NCBI GenBank assembly: GCA_038049695.1
Contig: CP142453.1
Span: forward strand, 15,442,001 to 15,506,000
Length of the DNA stretch: 64,000 nucleotides
Direction of reading: 5' to 3'
From: Cinnamomum chago
Lineage: Eukaryota; Streptophyta; Magnoliopsida; Laurales; Lauraceae
Shown here: piece by piece, positions 1 through 12,399 of the stretch
How the letters are laid out: every line of letters starts with the position of its first letter
How positions within the stretch are numbered: position 1 is the first letter of the stretch
The notes under the pieces: generated by a model
What the model saw: the letters and a program-made list of their open reading frames with translations, nothing else
The model's database searches: none
Told to the model about the DNA's origin: nothing
Translations under genes and position numbers: made by a program

Positions 1-687
1 AGTCTCAACAGCTAACTATTTTCACAATCAAATAAAAATCATCATTACTCACCTAAATCTTCGCACCTGAAACCGAGCTTTTCGTTCCTCAAAAGAACTA
101 CTATAATCCTTTCCCAGCCACCCAACCATCTCACCTTGAATCTTCAAAACTTCTTCCATCTTTCTCTCATCACAAAAAAACTCCTTAATCTCATTCCATC
201 AAAGAACAAATTTTGCACTCCCACCTGAAATCCCGCCCCGCCAGCACAAATACAAAGCAAGTGCTGAATGAAACCACTGATTAAACATATGCTCTCCCAT
301 CTCCCACATTTCACAGAAACAAGCACCACCGATTGAATGCATCAGATGGGCCGAATGAAAAGGTTCTAATGGCTCCAATGCAATTTATGGGAGCTGCTAT
401 CACTAACTACTATGAGCACATCCCTTCTCTCTACACACTCAAAGTAGGTGGAAAAGGAGGAGAGATGCTGATGCCACAAACACCCACCCACGCCACCCAC
501 CAACCACCGTCCCCCCCGGCAGCGCCGCCGGAGGGGGAGAGGGAGAGAGGGCAGCGGCATGGAGAGGGCGTCGAGCGAAGGGCGTCAGTATGGAGAGGGA
601 GGGAGAGAGACTGGGAGAAGGAAAGAGGGCGGCGCGGCGGCAGGAAGAGGGGGAAGAAAGGGAGTGAGCTGAGAAGAGAGAAGGGAG

Positions 688-800
688 CCCCGGGGTGACT
701 GGGGTCCGTTGGATCCCACCCGCCTCTGGGATCCAACGGATCCCAGTCACCCCGGTGTCCGTCCGGGTTCCGGATCCCGGGGTGTGTAGCTTTTTTCATT
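688..800. repeat. GC-rich foldback insert present only in copy A
   Basis: Arms at 690-718 and 727-755 are inverted copies matching at 28 of 29 positions with an 8-base loop, followed by a GC-rich tail to about 800. Copy B lacks the whole stretch at the equivalent site near 50750. It may be a small foldback transposon; no target duplication is clear. Confidence 0.8.
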
Positions 801-1370
801 TTGTTAACAACGGGTGTGTAAAGAGATGTTTTGGAAGAAAGATAAAAGGAGCTGTCGCATGGGCAGCTCTCAACCCATTTAAGTTAAAAAGTTATCAAGA
901 TTTCTGTATACACACTCTATTGTTTTCAAAATACGCAGACTATCTACCCTCATTTTTTCAGTCACTCCCATTCACTTACTCTCCCTTTTACTTATTCTCC
1001 CTGCTACCCGCACCCTCTCTCCCTGTCTCTCTCCATCTCTATGCCCGTTGCCGTCTCTCCCTGTCCCACTCGCCCTCCAGTGGTGTTGTCGGAGGGTACG
1101 GTGGTGGCTGGGCTGGACTGAACTGGGGTAGGTGAGTGTAGAAAGAAGTTGGCGAGAGACTTTTGATAGATGTCATTTTAGGTAATTTTACGCTGAATGA
1201 CATATTGATCATAAAAAAAGAATGTGGAAAGAGAAGCTTGGATTGCGGCATTAGCAGCTCTCATGAGAAAATTTCCAAAATTTCTCTCTAGACACCTCCC
1301 ATTGTTCCAAAAACACCTCTCCCTCCACTCTTATTTTCTCAATTCACTCTCATTCTTCCCCCCTCTCCAT

Positions 1371-1890
1371 ACCCTTGTTGATGCCTTCTCTCCCTCTCTT
1401 TCTCTATCCCTCTCCCTCCCTCTCTCTTCCCGTCTTCTGTTTCTTCTCTCTATCCTTCTCCATGTCTCTCTCCCTCTCCCTCTCTCTTCCCGTCTTCTTC
1501 TTCTCTCTCTCTCTCTATCCTTCTCCATATCTCTCTCCTCTCCCTCTCTCTATCCTTCTCCATGTCTCTCACCCTCTCTCTATCATTCTCCATGTCTCTC
1601 TCCCTCTCCCTCTCCATGCCCATTGCTCTCTCCCTATCTTCCTTTCTCTCTCTCTCCCTTTTCCTGTCGCCACCCTCTCTCCCTCTGTCCCTCTCCCTAC
1701 CTCTTTCTCTCCCCCTCTTGTAGCCGCCACTGTCTCTCTTCTTCTCTCCCTATCCTTCTCCATGTCTCTCTCTCTCTCCCTGTCCACCACCCTTTTTTTA
1801 TCTCCTTGTCTCTCCCTCTCCTTCTCCTTAACTCTTTATCTCCCAGCCCGCCCCCCTCTCCCTCTCCCTCTCCCCCTCCCCCTCCAACAG
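1371..1890. repeat. Pyrimidine-rich low-complexity tract in intron 1, copy A
   Basis: Long runs of TCTCTC, CCCTCTCC and TATCCTTCTCCATGTCTC units. On the gene's coding strand it is polypurine. Apparent open frames through it are low-complexity artefacts. Confidence 0.85.
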
Positions 1891-2158
1891 TGCTATTGGA
1901 GTGGCTGATGGTGACTGGGTTAGACGGTTGGGGTTGGGGTGGGGGGTGGGTGTAGAAAGAAGTAGGGGAGGGAGAGACTTTTGACAAATGTCTTTTCAGG
2001 TAATTTTACATACGAATACATTGGTAAAAAAAAAAAAAGATGTGCTCAAAGAAGCTTGGGTTGTGGCATTAGCAACTCTCGCAATTTATTAGACTCAGTT
2101 TTCACTGCCAATGGGCTGATTCATGCCTGATTGGGCCACTTGTATAAGGAGCTCGTTC

Positions 2159-2672
2159 CAGGGGTGCACATGGGTCTGGACAGACTGGGCTCGAACCACG
2201 CCCAGCCAGATCTGGGCCGAGTTCAGGCTTAGGTATTAGTACTCAGGCCAGGCTTGAATTAAAAGTTAGAAAGCCCAAATGAGTGGTAGCATGTTGGGCC
2301 CAACCTAGAGGATATAGCTTGGGCCTGTTTAATATTTGGGGCAGCCAGGTTTGGGCCGGGCTTAGCTTCAGTTGTAGAAAGTCCCAAGGGCGGACCGATT
2401 AAGAAAGCAAAAACAATGCATTTTTACTAAATTTGGGACTTAAACACATAGATGACTACACACATCAAGGACAACTAAGCTACAACTCTTTGTAGTTCAT
2501 GATACCCTTTGAAAAAATAAATAAAAACTATCAACAGGTTCGGGCTTCGCCCTATTTTTTGCGGGCTAGGCGCTTATGGCCCTATTTGGGCTAGGGCCAA
2601 TGGTTAAAATTCAGATCGGGCCTATATATTGTTCAGCCCAGCCCAGCCCAACCTGGCCCACGAACATCCCTA
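2159..2672. mobile_element. hAT-like MITE, GGGCC-rich, copy A
   Basis: Begins CAGGGGTGCACATGGG and ends with an imperfect inverse, CCCACGAACATCCCTA; the interior is full of GGGCC motifs. These ends resemble non-autonomous hAT elements. An 8-bp target duplication is not evident, so the exact ends are approximate. Confidence 0.5.
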
Positions 2673-3428
2673 ATTATTTTAGAGGCATGCTAAAGTTGGA
2701 AGTTATTCTTAGGCATGATAAACACGGAGCATTGGTGTGAGTGGGCTATTATTATTTTAGAGTCGGCGTTGAAAATTAAGTTGCCCCGGAATTTTTGGTA
2801 CAATACTTCGATGGTGAAAATGAGTCATGCTAAGAATTAACATGTGGAGGGGAATGGAGTGGACCCAGGTACAAGGGTCTAGCTAGGACTAAAGCCCCAT
2901 TCATACCTAAGAAATCTTAAAACTTCTAAAATCCCTATGCAAGTTGTAAAACTTTATATGGTCTTTTATATTTGTCTCTTCTCCCAACATTTCTTTTCAT
3001 TGAGGCCCCAAGTTAAATTTCCTAGTTCGACCGAGGGTGGGCAAATACATGTCTTTCAATGAGAAAAAACATGTGAAAAGGTCTTTTTATAGACAAGTGG
3101 AAGCCAAGCTCCACTAGATTATCTTCGCCATTGATTTATCGGTCTTAAAATGTAAAAGCATCTTAACCGTAAATTTTTTTAAGATTCAATCCAGCAGTAA
3201 CAGCGGGTTCAGCGATTGCAAGATTGATCCTTTTATCAGATCATGGAATGCGAAGAGTACTGATCAAAGTGGGGCCCAAATAACTCCTATTCATCATTGC
3301 CAAGGCCCATTTATGAGGCCGCTAAACCATTTAGCCTGCTTACTACACTACACATGATCATTAATTCATTATTCACCTACCACCGTGACTTGTGCTAGCA
3401 AGACTCAGAATGATCAACGAAGAAATAC

Positions 3429-3824
3429 CTCTATGTACACAAGGAGTGCTTTGAAGCTAGGAGCAAAATCAACCATCAAGCCAGCAGCATCCAAGTCGTC
3501 AGTCAAGTCCCCCTCATCCCCTGTATAAACGAAGATGGGAGAGCTTGTATTTGCACCACCCCAGTATCTAGAGTTCACCACATATCTCTGCTGGAAGGTG
3601 GTGTAGCTTTCAGGCCTGTAGCTGAAGTGGTCAAGGGTCTGCGTGTAGTAATATGTTACAAAGTCTCCTTCGGCCATAGGCCGAGGCTGAGCAGCACTGC
3701 TCTTCGCCCTTAAGCCTAACCTTGGACGAGTCCATGGATGAGCTTCACTCATGCATTCTATGAAGAATACAAGGAACCATGCAACCAATAGCCATGAGAG
3801 TCTCTCAGAATTACTACTGCCCAT
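3429..3824 (-). CDS. PRCP-like gene copy A, exon 1 (rest of gene off the left edge)
   Basis: A 396-bp exon colinear with copy B exon 1, with the same start ([11 protein letters not shown]), signal peptide and phase-0 donor GTATTT after VYIE. It codes 132 residues with no interruption. The sequence from 3428 down to position 1 matches intron 1 of copy B, so exon 2 onward should lie left of the window. Replacements against copy B are concentrated in two places: around residues 20-25 (signal peptide end) and in the segment after IFVYTGDE (GDLTDDLDA here, VGLNDDLEA in copy B). Whether the rest of this paralogue is intact cannot be seen here. Confidence 0.88.
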
Positions 3825-3904
3825 CTCTCTCTCTCTCTCTCTCAAAGAAAAGTGAAGAATGAAATGGAGAGAACTCCAAGGTTGGACAAGAAGACCAGCC
3901 AAGG

Positions 3905-3916
3905 TTCTATATAGAA
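3905..3916 (-). promoter_or_regulatory. Probable TATA box of PRCP-like copy A
   Basis: Same TTCTATATAGAA motif at the same distance from the start codon as in copy B. Confidence 0.48.
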
Positions 3917-6510
3917 AGCCGGCCAAGATTGGAAATTTCAAGTCTGAAAAGAAGTCAAAATTTAACGACCCTATAATTATTTTTAGGAGATATTTTGGGT
4001 TGGTCAAATCTGAACCCTGGTGTCTTGTCAGAAGAAAGTTAACTCTGGGTTGGGCTTGGGCTTGGGCTTGGATTTTGGAACTTCCGTCGGATCAAAGGAA
4101 AATATAGGTACTAAAACCAGACCCAGATACCCAAATACATAGTATATGCATATCTTAAATTTGAAATAGGGGTATTTTGAAATAAAGGCCGGCTTGAATG
4201 GGCATAATTTGAAATTAATATTACATGCACAATAAATCCAATATATTTGGGACAAGGCTTTGATGATGATGATGATGATGCTGCTGTTGCACAACACAAT
4301 GCCACATTATGGAGAAAACAAACATTCCCTATAAATAAGCAGTTTGGGTCTGAGTCAGATCCTCCGTTTCTCAAAAATATTTTCGAATATTTCTAGTTGT
4401 GGGGTTTTTTCCCAGGATCATGAAAAAATCATAAATAACTAAACAAAATATACAAAAAATATAAAGCATTGTTAAAATTTATTTTATTTTCCATTTTAAT
4501 CTGATAATGTATAACATTCTGACTTTTCACAATCTTCTCACAACACTTTCATAATTTGCAATACTATTATTAGGAAGTTACCTTCCCCAATTTTGAGATT
4601 ACTTTCTGGGAATTACCATTACTTTGATAATATCGTGATATATATGGACCCAGGCCTGGGCCCAATAGACTCATGCACACATCATTAACCCAATTACGGT
4701 TAACTAAGCTATTATTATACATATAGATATATTTTTAATATGGGCATTTAGGCATGGTCATGCCAGAAACAAATTAAATCAGTCCCAATTATCAATCTGA
4801 ACCACAAAATGGTCCGTGATTGATATCTTGGGACGGATCTTTCCGTACTCCGATAATCGAATTCCAGTCCAACCTTATTTGATTAGAAATAAAGCTGACC
4901 CTCTCTACTTCTACTTATTCTGTACCCCACTGAATGGAGGCCAATCATGACATAAACCATATTGGAGCTAAGGAATATGTGGAAGACTATAGAGATAAAA
5001 AGATAATTCCACTTCTGACTTTGAATGTGGAGATGAGGTTGTCAGATGAAAGAAAGAGATTGGAGGGCTATTGGGAGAGTAAGGCCCACCCTTGATCCAC
5101 AAAAGGACCACTGAAATGACCCTTCTCTTGTGTTCATGGGATGCTTTCTTTATCTTCCATCAATTAATGGATTTTGAAAGGGTGACAGCAGGGAGCCAAT
5201 TGCTATGTAATGGACCATGGCCCAATACTAAAGGCGTTGAGTCAGGGTCTGGATTGCCTGAGTGAGTGGGAGGAGTGAAATTATAGGGTGGGGGCAACCT
5301 ATTAAGAATCTGAACTGCTCAAAATATTTGTTCTTTCCATGAAATGGATTTCCTCATAGTTTACTATAATTGGTCTCACAACGAAATTTTGAATATGATT
5401 AAGAAAGCGAATGATTCATAAAATTGTGTTGATCGCATTCTTAATCATATGCTCTTGTTTCACTCGGGTCTCCTTTTTTCTGGTGAACGTCTTCTTCAGC
5501 TTGGTCGTATTAGCAACATCAATCGACTTGACTTAGCTTATCCCTTTCAATGAAGACTTTTTTGATAAATTATTTCACAAATTGATGACATTCTAACTTT
5601 AGAATTAATTTTCTGAGCGGAACCATGGCAAATTCTTTCTTTCATTTTTACTAAATCTAATGCAACTCTCACTGAATGAAAGTGACGCACACTATCCTCC
5701 TTTATTTGAATCGGAATCTTCAAAGTGATTGAAATTTCACAATGAGGTTTAAAAATCTGAACAGCTCATAATGAAACAGTACCTAACACCCCAATTTGGG
5801 ATGGTTCCCAACATAAAATTGGGAATGTGATAAATAATGCATGAGACATGAACTTTTGAATTATTAATCATGTGCATTTAATCAAAAGGTTGTTAAAACC
5901 CTCATGGTTGATTGGTATTGGCACATTAGTATCACACATGTACCCGCGGATGGATCTCTAGGCCTTCAAGTTAGAAGTATCACTCTTGTCCCGTCGGCCA
6001 ACCTAGTAAATATAAAATAAAATAAAATAAAATAAAATGATAAGAAGGTTGTGCTTCAGGTGCTACTTGTTGAAAATTCAAATCGCTCTTTTCCAAAACT
6101 TTTATTGTAATAGGAGTTGGGTCTCTACATAAGATGAAATTGATATGATTAATGCATGTAACTTATAACTGATGGCATTGTATGAATTCTACTGTAGATG
6201 TTCTCCAATTCCAATGTGGAACAACAAACGATCCAAGGAAAGTTGACCAAGACGCAGAAACACGATCTAAATGAGAACCTAAATTTTCAATTGAATTTAA
6301 ACTGTAAAACACCAACTGTTATCAATTGCATATATCAATGCTCAAAAGATGTTAATACAAATTAGAGAGGGAGGGTGCAACCGAGAGAATTTGGTATGGA
6401 TCCACACAAAAAAGAAATATTCATATCTAATCCAGACATTTTATCTGATCTAGATGTGAAAACCCAGACACAAATCAGCTCTGTAAAAAAAACAATTAGT
6501 GGCCATGTTT
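3917..6510. other. Upstream spacer of PRCP-like copy A, no gene seen
   Basis: AT-rich sequence with a GAT triplet repeat at about 4262-4279 and an AAAAT repeat at about 6009-6037. No coding potential or RNA gene was recognised. The copy B counterpart (54025-58510) differs mainly by the hAT insertion. Confidence 0.6.
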
Positions 6511-6563
6511 ACTCTAATATATCCTAGATCCGTATGCAAATATGGATTTTGGTATATTAGAGT
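6511..6563. repeat. Short imperfect palindrome, MITE-like
   Basis: Perfect 11-bp inverted ends ACTCTAATATA enclose a weaker inverted core. The surrounding 6500-6740 reads like a small MITE remnant. It is also present in copy B near 58515. Confidence 0.45.
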
Positions 6564-7248
6564 GAATCTAAAGCGATTGTTAATTCCAAAATCTGAACAG
6601 GCCTATTAGAGTCTGAATCATCTAAGTTAACCCACTAAATTCTTACACTCTAAATGTGCTTATTAAAGTTCAAATCTAAATCTGAATACGCTAAATGGAA
6701 TTATATTAGATCCTGTATTTGAAATTAGACCATCCTATAAGGGTCCAATGGGCCCAACTATTAGGATTTGTTTCGGGGTTTTGGCCCATTTGAGTCCTCG
6801 AAGATAAGGTCGTTATCCTTATACCACCATCTTCTAATAAAAAAAAATGTAACCTAAAAACTGTGGAAAATGACTCAGTGCATTCTGCCACATGTTTAAA
6901 TCAAACCACTAACCACCCAAACTCGATTATTAATAGACAAAAATATGGTAAGTCCATACCTGATGGACCCAGGACTAGTTCATTTACCTGATTACTCCTA
7001 AAGATGTTGCTGAATAAATTATAATGATAATATAGTAATGAATGTTTTTTGGTTGTTTATACCGGGACCAATTACGTAAGGACCACTTTAATAAATAGAG
7101 TCAATAGAATGAGCGGCAATCATGTGTTGTACTTGGACAAATGACAAATTGGCTATGATTCAATGCTAGAACTAGACCTGTCCATGATTATTAGTTGGGC
7201 TCCATTTATAGACTCGCATAGGGAACACTAGTGATTAACCATCTTGTT

Positions 7249-7561
7249 TGGGAAGTAAAAAAGTAGGGGGAATGAAAGTGAAAAAATATAATTTTGTTTG
7301 TTTGTGAGGTACATAGATAAAGACTATTTTACCATTGCTTTTGAAAAAAAAAATTCAAATAGAGTAAAATGACAATTTAGTCATTTCATCACTTTCCCCT
7401 CATTTTCCCCCTGTTTTGGAGAGAAATTTTTTGAGGGAAAATCATTAAATTTTCCCTCCATTTTTACTCCCCCATTTTCCCTCCCCCCTTCCCAAACACC
7501 TCCCAAAATCACTTTCCCCCCTTTTTTTTCCTCCCCCCATTCCCCCTCTCCAAACAGAGGG
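7249..7561. mobile_element. Tourist/Harbinger-like MITE, left end missing, copy A
   Basis: The right end CTCCAAACAGAGGG followed by TAA is present, but the left end is absent: the sequence enters in the interior at about 7249. Copy B keeps the left end instead (59323). The TAA flank and CCCTCYGTTTGG ends fit PIF/Harbinger MITEs. Confidence 0.55.
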
Positions 7562-8119
7562 TAACAGTAACAACAGGAAAGGAGCGAGTCAAAGTCAGGA
7601 CGGCAACAGCATCTTCTAATTCTTCTCATCATGTCCCATTAGAATACCACCAAAGTCTCTTGTGGCAACCTAAAAGAACATATATATAGAGATATCTAAT
7701 AGGCCAAGAGTTTTGCTATCATCACGTCGTTTTCCACCCTCAGCGACTTGACTTGGTAGTGGACTTGACTCATCAATCCATCCCAATTTTACCTTTCGAG
7801 AATGCCACCAATTCAATTCCACTATCATGAGGGCATGTTCGTTCATTCCCGTTTGAGAGAGAGAGAGAAAGAGATAGAGAGTGATGAGTAATTTTTGTTT
7901 TAATTTCAGCATATATTTCAAGTGACATTCACAAAATATATTATAGAGGATTTTATAGGAAAAAACCACTTTTAAGTGGCCAATGGACAATAAAAACGCC
8001 ATTTTAGCAAACTTCACACCATAGAGGCTTTTCTGCCCATAAATATTTTATTTTTTTACCTATTCTTTTAGGGTTGATTTATCAAAATAGGTGAAGGTCA
8101 ATATCAATTCTCTATAAAG

Positions 8120-8540
8120 GAAAAAAAATAAAAATTCCTCTTCCCCAGCTCAATCGGCGGGGAAGACCAAATTGAGAGAAAACTGGAATCGCCGTATGGC
8201 TTGCGGTTGCGTGCAATCGAATGAAGACAGACGCAGCTGATGGAAAAGTCGGTTCCCGCGTTGGGTCAATCCAGACACGTTGCACAAACCAGAGGAAAAA
8301 AAAAAACACGCCAGGAAGCCTTTGAAAAGAAGAGTTATCAAGAAATTGATTACTAGAAGAATAGCGTCCATAGTACGTCTTCCAAAAGAGTCCTGCTATA
8401 CGGCTCGACTGGGTCCCTCAGGTCAGGCGGGGTGAGCTTTCCCCTCGCCAAAAGCATGACAAACTATTGGAAAAACTGTGGATCCTCTAAAACCGATATG
8501 GTCTTTTCCATTGAATTGGATTTGGCACAGAGATAACAAA
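8120..8540 (+). other. GC-richer unique-looking block upstream of the PRCP-like gene, copy A
   Basis: A patch of higher GC in AT-rich spacer, conserved in copy B (60720-61215). Copy B keeps about 80 bp more near 60910-60990. The plus strand has a short arginine/lysine-rich frame, but no family, splice pattern or start is convincing. It could be an old exon or promoter fragment. Function unknown. Confidence 0.3.
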
Positions 8541-8597
8541 AAGGAACATGGAAATTATTTCTTGTTTGAGATTTTCTAAAGTGACTTTTTTTTATAG

Positions 8598-9501
8598 TGT
8601 TAGGAATTTTAATGTTGACTAAATTCATGGGTTGGACAAAATTCCAGGTGTTTTGAGTTGTATTTTTTATTTAGAAAAGGACTATGTAGAATAGAAGGTT
8701 GGAAGGACTCAGAAGAAGAAAGTAAGAAGAAAGCTGGAGAAAAGAGTGTTGAATTTCCGAATCAACCAGAGAGGGGTCCGCTCGAGCGACCATCATATCC
8801 GCTATAGCGAACAGGTCGGTTTGCCCCAGCGCTGAAACAGAGGCTTGTCCGCTCGAGCGCACCCAATGACCACTCGAACGAACCAAGCGCAGTATACTAC
8901 GAATTTTGGAAACTGCTATTCTAATTGTGCTCAAACTGCTGGTTTTAGTCCTAATCATCTTAGGCATCTTTAGGCACGAATTTGGGGCTATTTATAGGGT
9001 GTTACTCTCAACCCTATGGGTACCACAATCACAACTCTCATTGATTTGAGTCAGAGATATCTTAGAGAGAGTTTATTCTCTAGAGCCATTGAGAGTTTAT
9101 TCTGAAAGGCTGCTCTAGAAGGTTGTTGCTGCTTCTACTTTTCTTGTAGAAGATTGATCATCTTAGTTGACAAAGTGCGAGGAGATAAAGTAAGGAGAAC
9201 GGGACGCGGTGGATGTCGTGTCAGTGGATTCTTTACAAGAATAACTACAGTCCTTCGGTCGAGGTACAGACTGAGGTAAAGGAGCTTGTGAGTATATCTT
9301 GTAACTGTTCGTGAACTCTTGATTTCTGGTTTATGGTTTTTCTCCCTAGATAGGGTTTCCACGTTAAAAATTGTGTCTGCCTTCTTGTGGTGTATGATTG
9401 GAAGATAGCTAGTTTTATATTGTCTGATTGGTTTATTTCCGCTGTATTGATTGGTTAATTAGAATTAGTAATCCATTCTGGTAGCCCTCATAAAATTTTC
9501 A
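8598..9501 (+). mobile_element. Solo LTR, copy A only
   Basis: A 904-bp insert beginning TGTTAGG and ending TTTTCA, flanked by TATAG and GATAG (near-match 5-bp target duplication). Copy B has the uninterrupted empty site at about 61275. It contains a TATA-like CTATTTATAG and repeated CGCTCGAGCG palindromes. Its first about 50 bases resemble the minus-strand start of the LTR at 35152-46675, so both belong to one family. It is a fossil without internal region. Confidence 0.8.
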
Positions 9502-9659
9502 GATAGAATATCAAAAGTGTTTTTTTTTTTAATCCCCTATTATTAAAAATATCACTATATTAGAGGGTAATTACAACTTCTCGTAACGTTACGATCATAT
9601 GTGTATTTAAAGACATCGTTAGTACTTATGGCACTGCTAACCTGATTTTATTATCATTA

Positions 9660-9890
9660 AGGGCCCCTCCGTTTGTATATTAAATTCCTAGGAACTAAAA
9701 TAATAATCTTCTTACCAAAGTGGCCATCATCAAATCAGTGGAATGCTTACCCAGCCCTGACCTGTTAAATCAAATAGTCCTGTCTTCTTTTCCACCTTGC
9801 ACACTTCACCCCACGCCCCCACACAAACCTCTTATAACCCATTTTACCATGAATTTCTATATTCATTTCCAAACAAACAAACTGGCCCTA
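9660..9890. mobile_element. MITE-like repeat, copy A
   Basis: Begins AGGGCCCCTCCGTTTGT and ends with the loose inverse AACAAACAAACTGGCCCTA. It is shared with copy B (61431-61659), so it predates the duplication. Superfamily uncertain. Confidence 0.4.
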
Positions 9891-9979
9891 AATGGAATGT
9901 ACATCAGTATTTTCTGCAAAAATAAGAAACAATGAAAAATAATAATAATAACCTTCTCTATGTTTCAGCTCAGCTACTT

Positions 9980-10001
9980 TTTTTTTTTTTTTTTTTTTTT
10001 C
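9980..10001. repeat. Poly(T) run
   Basis: Uninterrupted T run; copy B has a shorter, interrupted version near 61747. Confidence 0.8.
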
Positions 10002-10837
10002 TGAAATAGGCAAGACTGTACAAATGATTGACTGTTTAATCTTCTGAAGTTAAAACCGTTTCATCTCATACGAAAAGCATAATAATAAGTACAAATTGCC
10101 TGACTAACGTTTGACAATTTATTAAGTTAGTAAAAGTAATATAAAGTCTTCATTTTTCAAATAAGGGATTACATCAAAAGCATACATCTTCAAAATTCTC
10201 AATTTCCTCCTTAAAAAATAATAATAATAATTAAAAAACATCCTTTTTCCACTAAAAAGCAAAAAACATTCACTTTTTTAACAACAAGTAAAAAAGATTC
10301 CCTACCAATCAATTAAAGACAAAATACCATAGCAACCCCTTATATTTTATTCTCTTGGTTCTATGCTTTACATTACTTTTATTTTAATAGTAAATTGCCA
10401 TGCGGAGACTGCTAGATAGTCCAATGCTCAGATAGCAGCAAGGAAATGTACAATGATTTTTCTTCTACATATTCTTCTTTTATTTTCTTTCTTTGGGGCA
10501 GTTGTTGCAATGCTCCAATGGAGGATTGTCACATAGCACGTTTAATATTTTACAAAACTTTTATTACCCAATAAAAGCACTTAACGCGATGATTGAACAC
10601 CAAAACAGCCAGTTGACCCAGGCTCTATAGCATGTTGGGTTAAGGCAAAACCCAGATCTTGTACAGTTGTACGAACATATATGAAGCATACGTACATACA
10701 GACCATACAGCAGAATTTTCATATGCAAACCATCCTCATATACACTAAATGAAACATTCTGGGGCCATACAGACCATATGAGCATTGGTTTCTCTTTAGC
10801 AACTAGGACAAGATTTAGTGGCCTCTTCATAGCAACT

Positions 10838-11302
10838 ATTTGAAATATTTGGTAAGTTAAATATTCTCATTGTATTTTCAAATTATCTGCTGAATCTAGA
10901 TGTGGTTGCATATCTCTCATCAAGTTTAGTTTTATGTTTGTGGTGAACTGGTGATACATCATATATTTTTCAATTTTTCTTGCATCAACCCACTTCTATT
11001 TGCTGAATTAAGGAGCCCTACTTTGTAAGTGTAACACAATATCACTGAGGGCAATTTAAGCATCAGATTATTTCTAGTACAAACAGGCACTACCCACTTA
11101 ATTAAATTTTGGACTATGGTATAGCGTATCCAATAAATAAGAAGAGGAGAACGGCAAGAAGAATGTACTTTCTTATCATTCTCGCCAATTATGAGACCTC
11201 TCAAAAGCACAGACTTACAAAAAAATAATTGAGGAGATAATGAAAATTATCATCATAAAGTACAACCAAGCCATCCACCAATACACAGTCACTCACCTTG
11301 AC
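10838..11302. other. Spacer between duplication copy A and the CACTA flank repeat
   Basis: AT-rich, nothing recognised. The corresponding sequence of copy B lies beyond the gypsy element and is not in the window. Confidence 0.5.
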
Positions 11303-11648
11303 TAGTCTCAGAAAAAACGCACATTGGAATGAAGTCTTTAGCCATATTCATTGAGTAAGTTTTTGGCACATTTCCAGGCTCATGGCTGGCCAATTCCATC
11401 GTGAACTAATACCATTAAGAAAGATCGACATGAGTTTTAAGGAAGCATTTGGTGAAGAGAATGAAGACAATTAACACAGTAAAAAAGATTACAAATTCAT
11501 AATGCAATAACATAAATTGAACAAGGAATGAGATCAATAATCATGAGAAAAAAGAATAACCAAATTTAATTCAAGATCTGACTATTATCCTCAGGCCTAC
11601 TATTTAATTCAACTGGAAAAAAATCCACAAGCACAGCCCTTAAATCAG
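11303..11648 (+). repeat. 346-bp direct flank repeat, left of the CACTA element
   Basis: Starts TAGTCTCAGAAAAAACGC and ends CCCTTAAATCAG. It is nearly identical to 18830-19166, which is 9 bp shorter through two small gaps. On the minus strand it contains an exon-like stretch (SHEPGNVPKTYSMNMAKDF, then donor GTGAGT) of unknown gene. The ends are not TG..CA, so these are not LTRs. Confidence 0.9.
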
Positions 11649-12399
11649 CAAAAATAGGAACGGCCCAAAACCGTTCCTAACAAAAATAGGAACGGTCTTA
11701 AACCGCTTCAAATACCCCTGTTCCTAACACATTGAAACGAATCAAAACCGTTCGAAATGAAATTTTCTGGAAGTGTTAAAAACCGTTCCAATATTCTTAA
11801 AACCGTTCCAAAGTTGAAATTTTGAAACGGTTCTTGACACTGCTAGATTTCCCTTTACCGTTCTAAATTCAAATGTTTGAAATGGTTTGTAGTCCTTTTT
11901 GGAACGGTCCTAAAACACTTTTATAGTTTCTAAAACCGTTCCAAATTTAGAATTTTGATACGGTTATAAATACTTCCAAATTTTGTAGAACCGTTCCAGT
12001 TTTAAGTGTCCCAATTAGTGAGTCTATTTTTGGTACGGCTTTAAACACTTTCGAATTTTCTAAAATTGTTCCAAATTCTAATTTTTGATATTGGAACGTA
12101 TTTTTACTATGTTAAATGACGGTTTGGAACCATACCTAATTTAATTATTATTATCATTTTTTAAATAATTTTGCAGTAATTTTTTTTATTTGCCTAAATT
12201 CATTTTTTAAAAATCACAAAAAAAAAACCCATAAATGGTAGCATTCACACATACACATTAATATCACACATCATCAGTACTTTATTTAAAAAAGCAATGT
12301 ACTAGCTTGAATTTAAATGTGCAATTTACAATATTTAGAAATACATAAATATATAACACAAAATCAACCCACAACTTTCTGAGAAGGTTTATCCTTGGT

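Larger units (their letters stand above)
1..10837 (+). repeat. Segmental duplication, copy A (open at left edge)
   Basis: Base 1 aligns with about 50067 and the match runs, with small differences of a few per cent and several larger indels, to 10837, which aligns with 62600. The block contains part of PRCP-like intron 1, exon 1, the promoter and about 7 kb of upstream spacer. Only copy A has the GC-rich hairpin at about 688-800 and the solo LTR at 8598-9501. Confidence 0.95.

Noticed and set aside
1224-1955. Long open frames of Ser/Leu/Pro repeats in the CT-rich tracts (also 51173-52071)
   Set aside because: They follow entirely from the TCTCCC repeat, are open in several frames at once and lie in an intron.
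10564-10830. 88-residue minus-strand frame present in both block copies (also 62327-62593)
   Set aside because: Conservation is explained by the recent duplication; no family, start context or splice pattern supports a gene.
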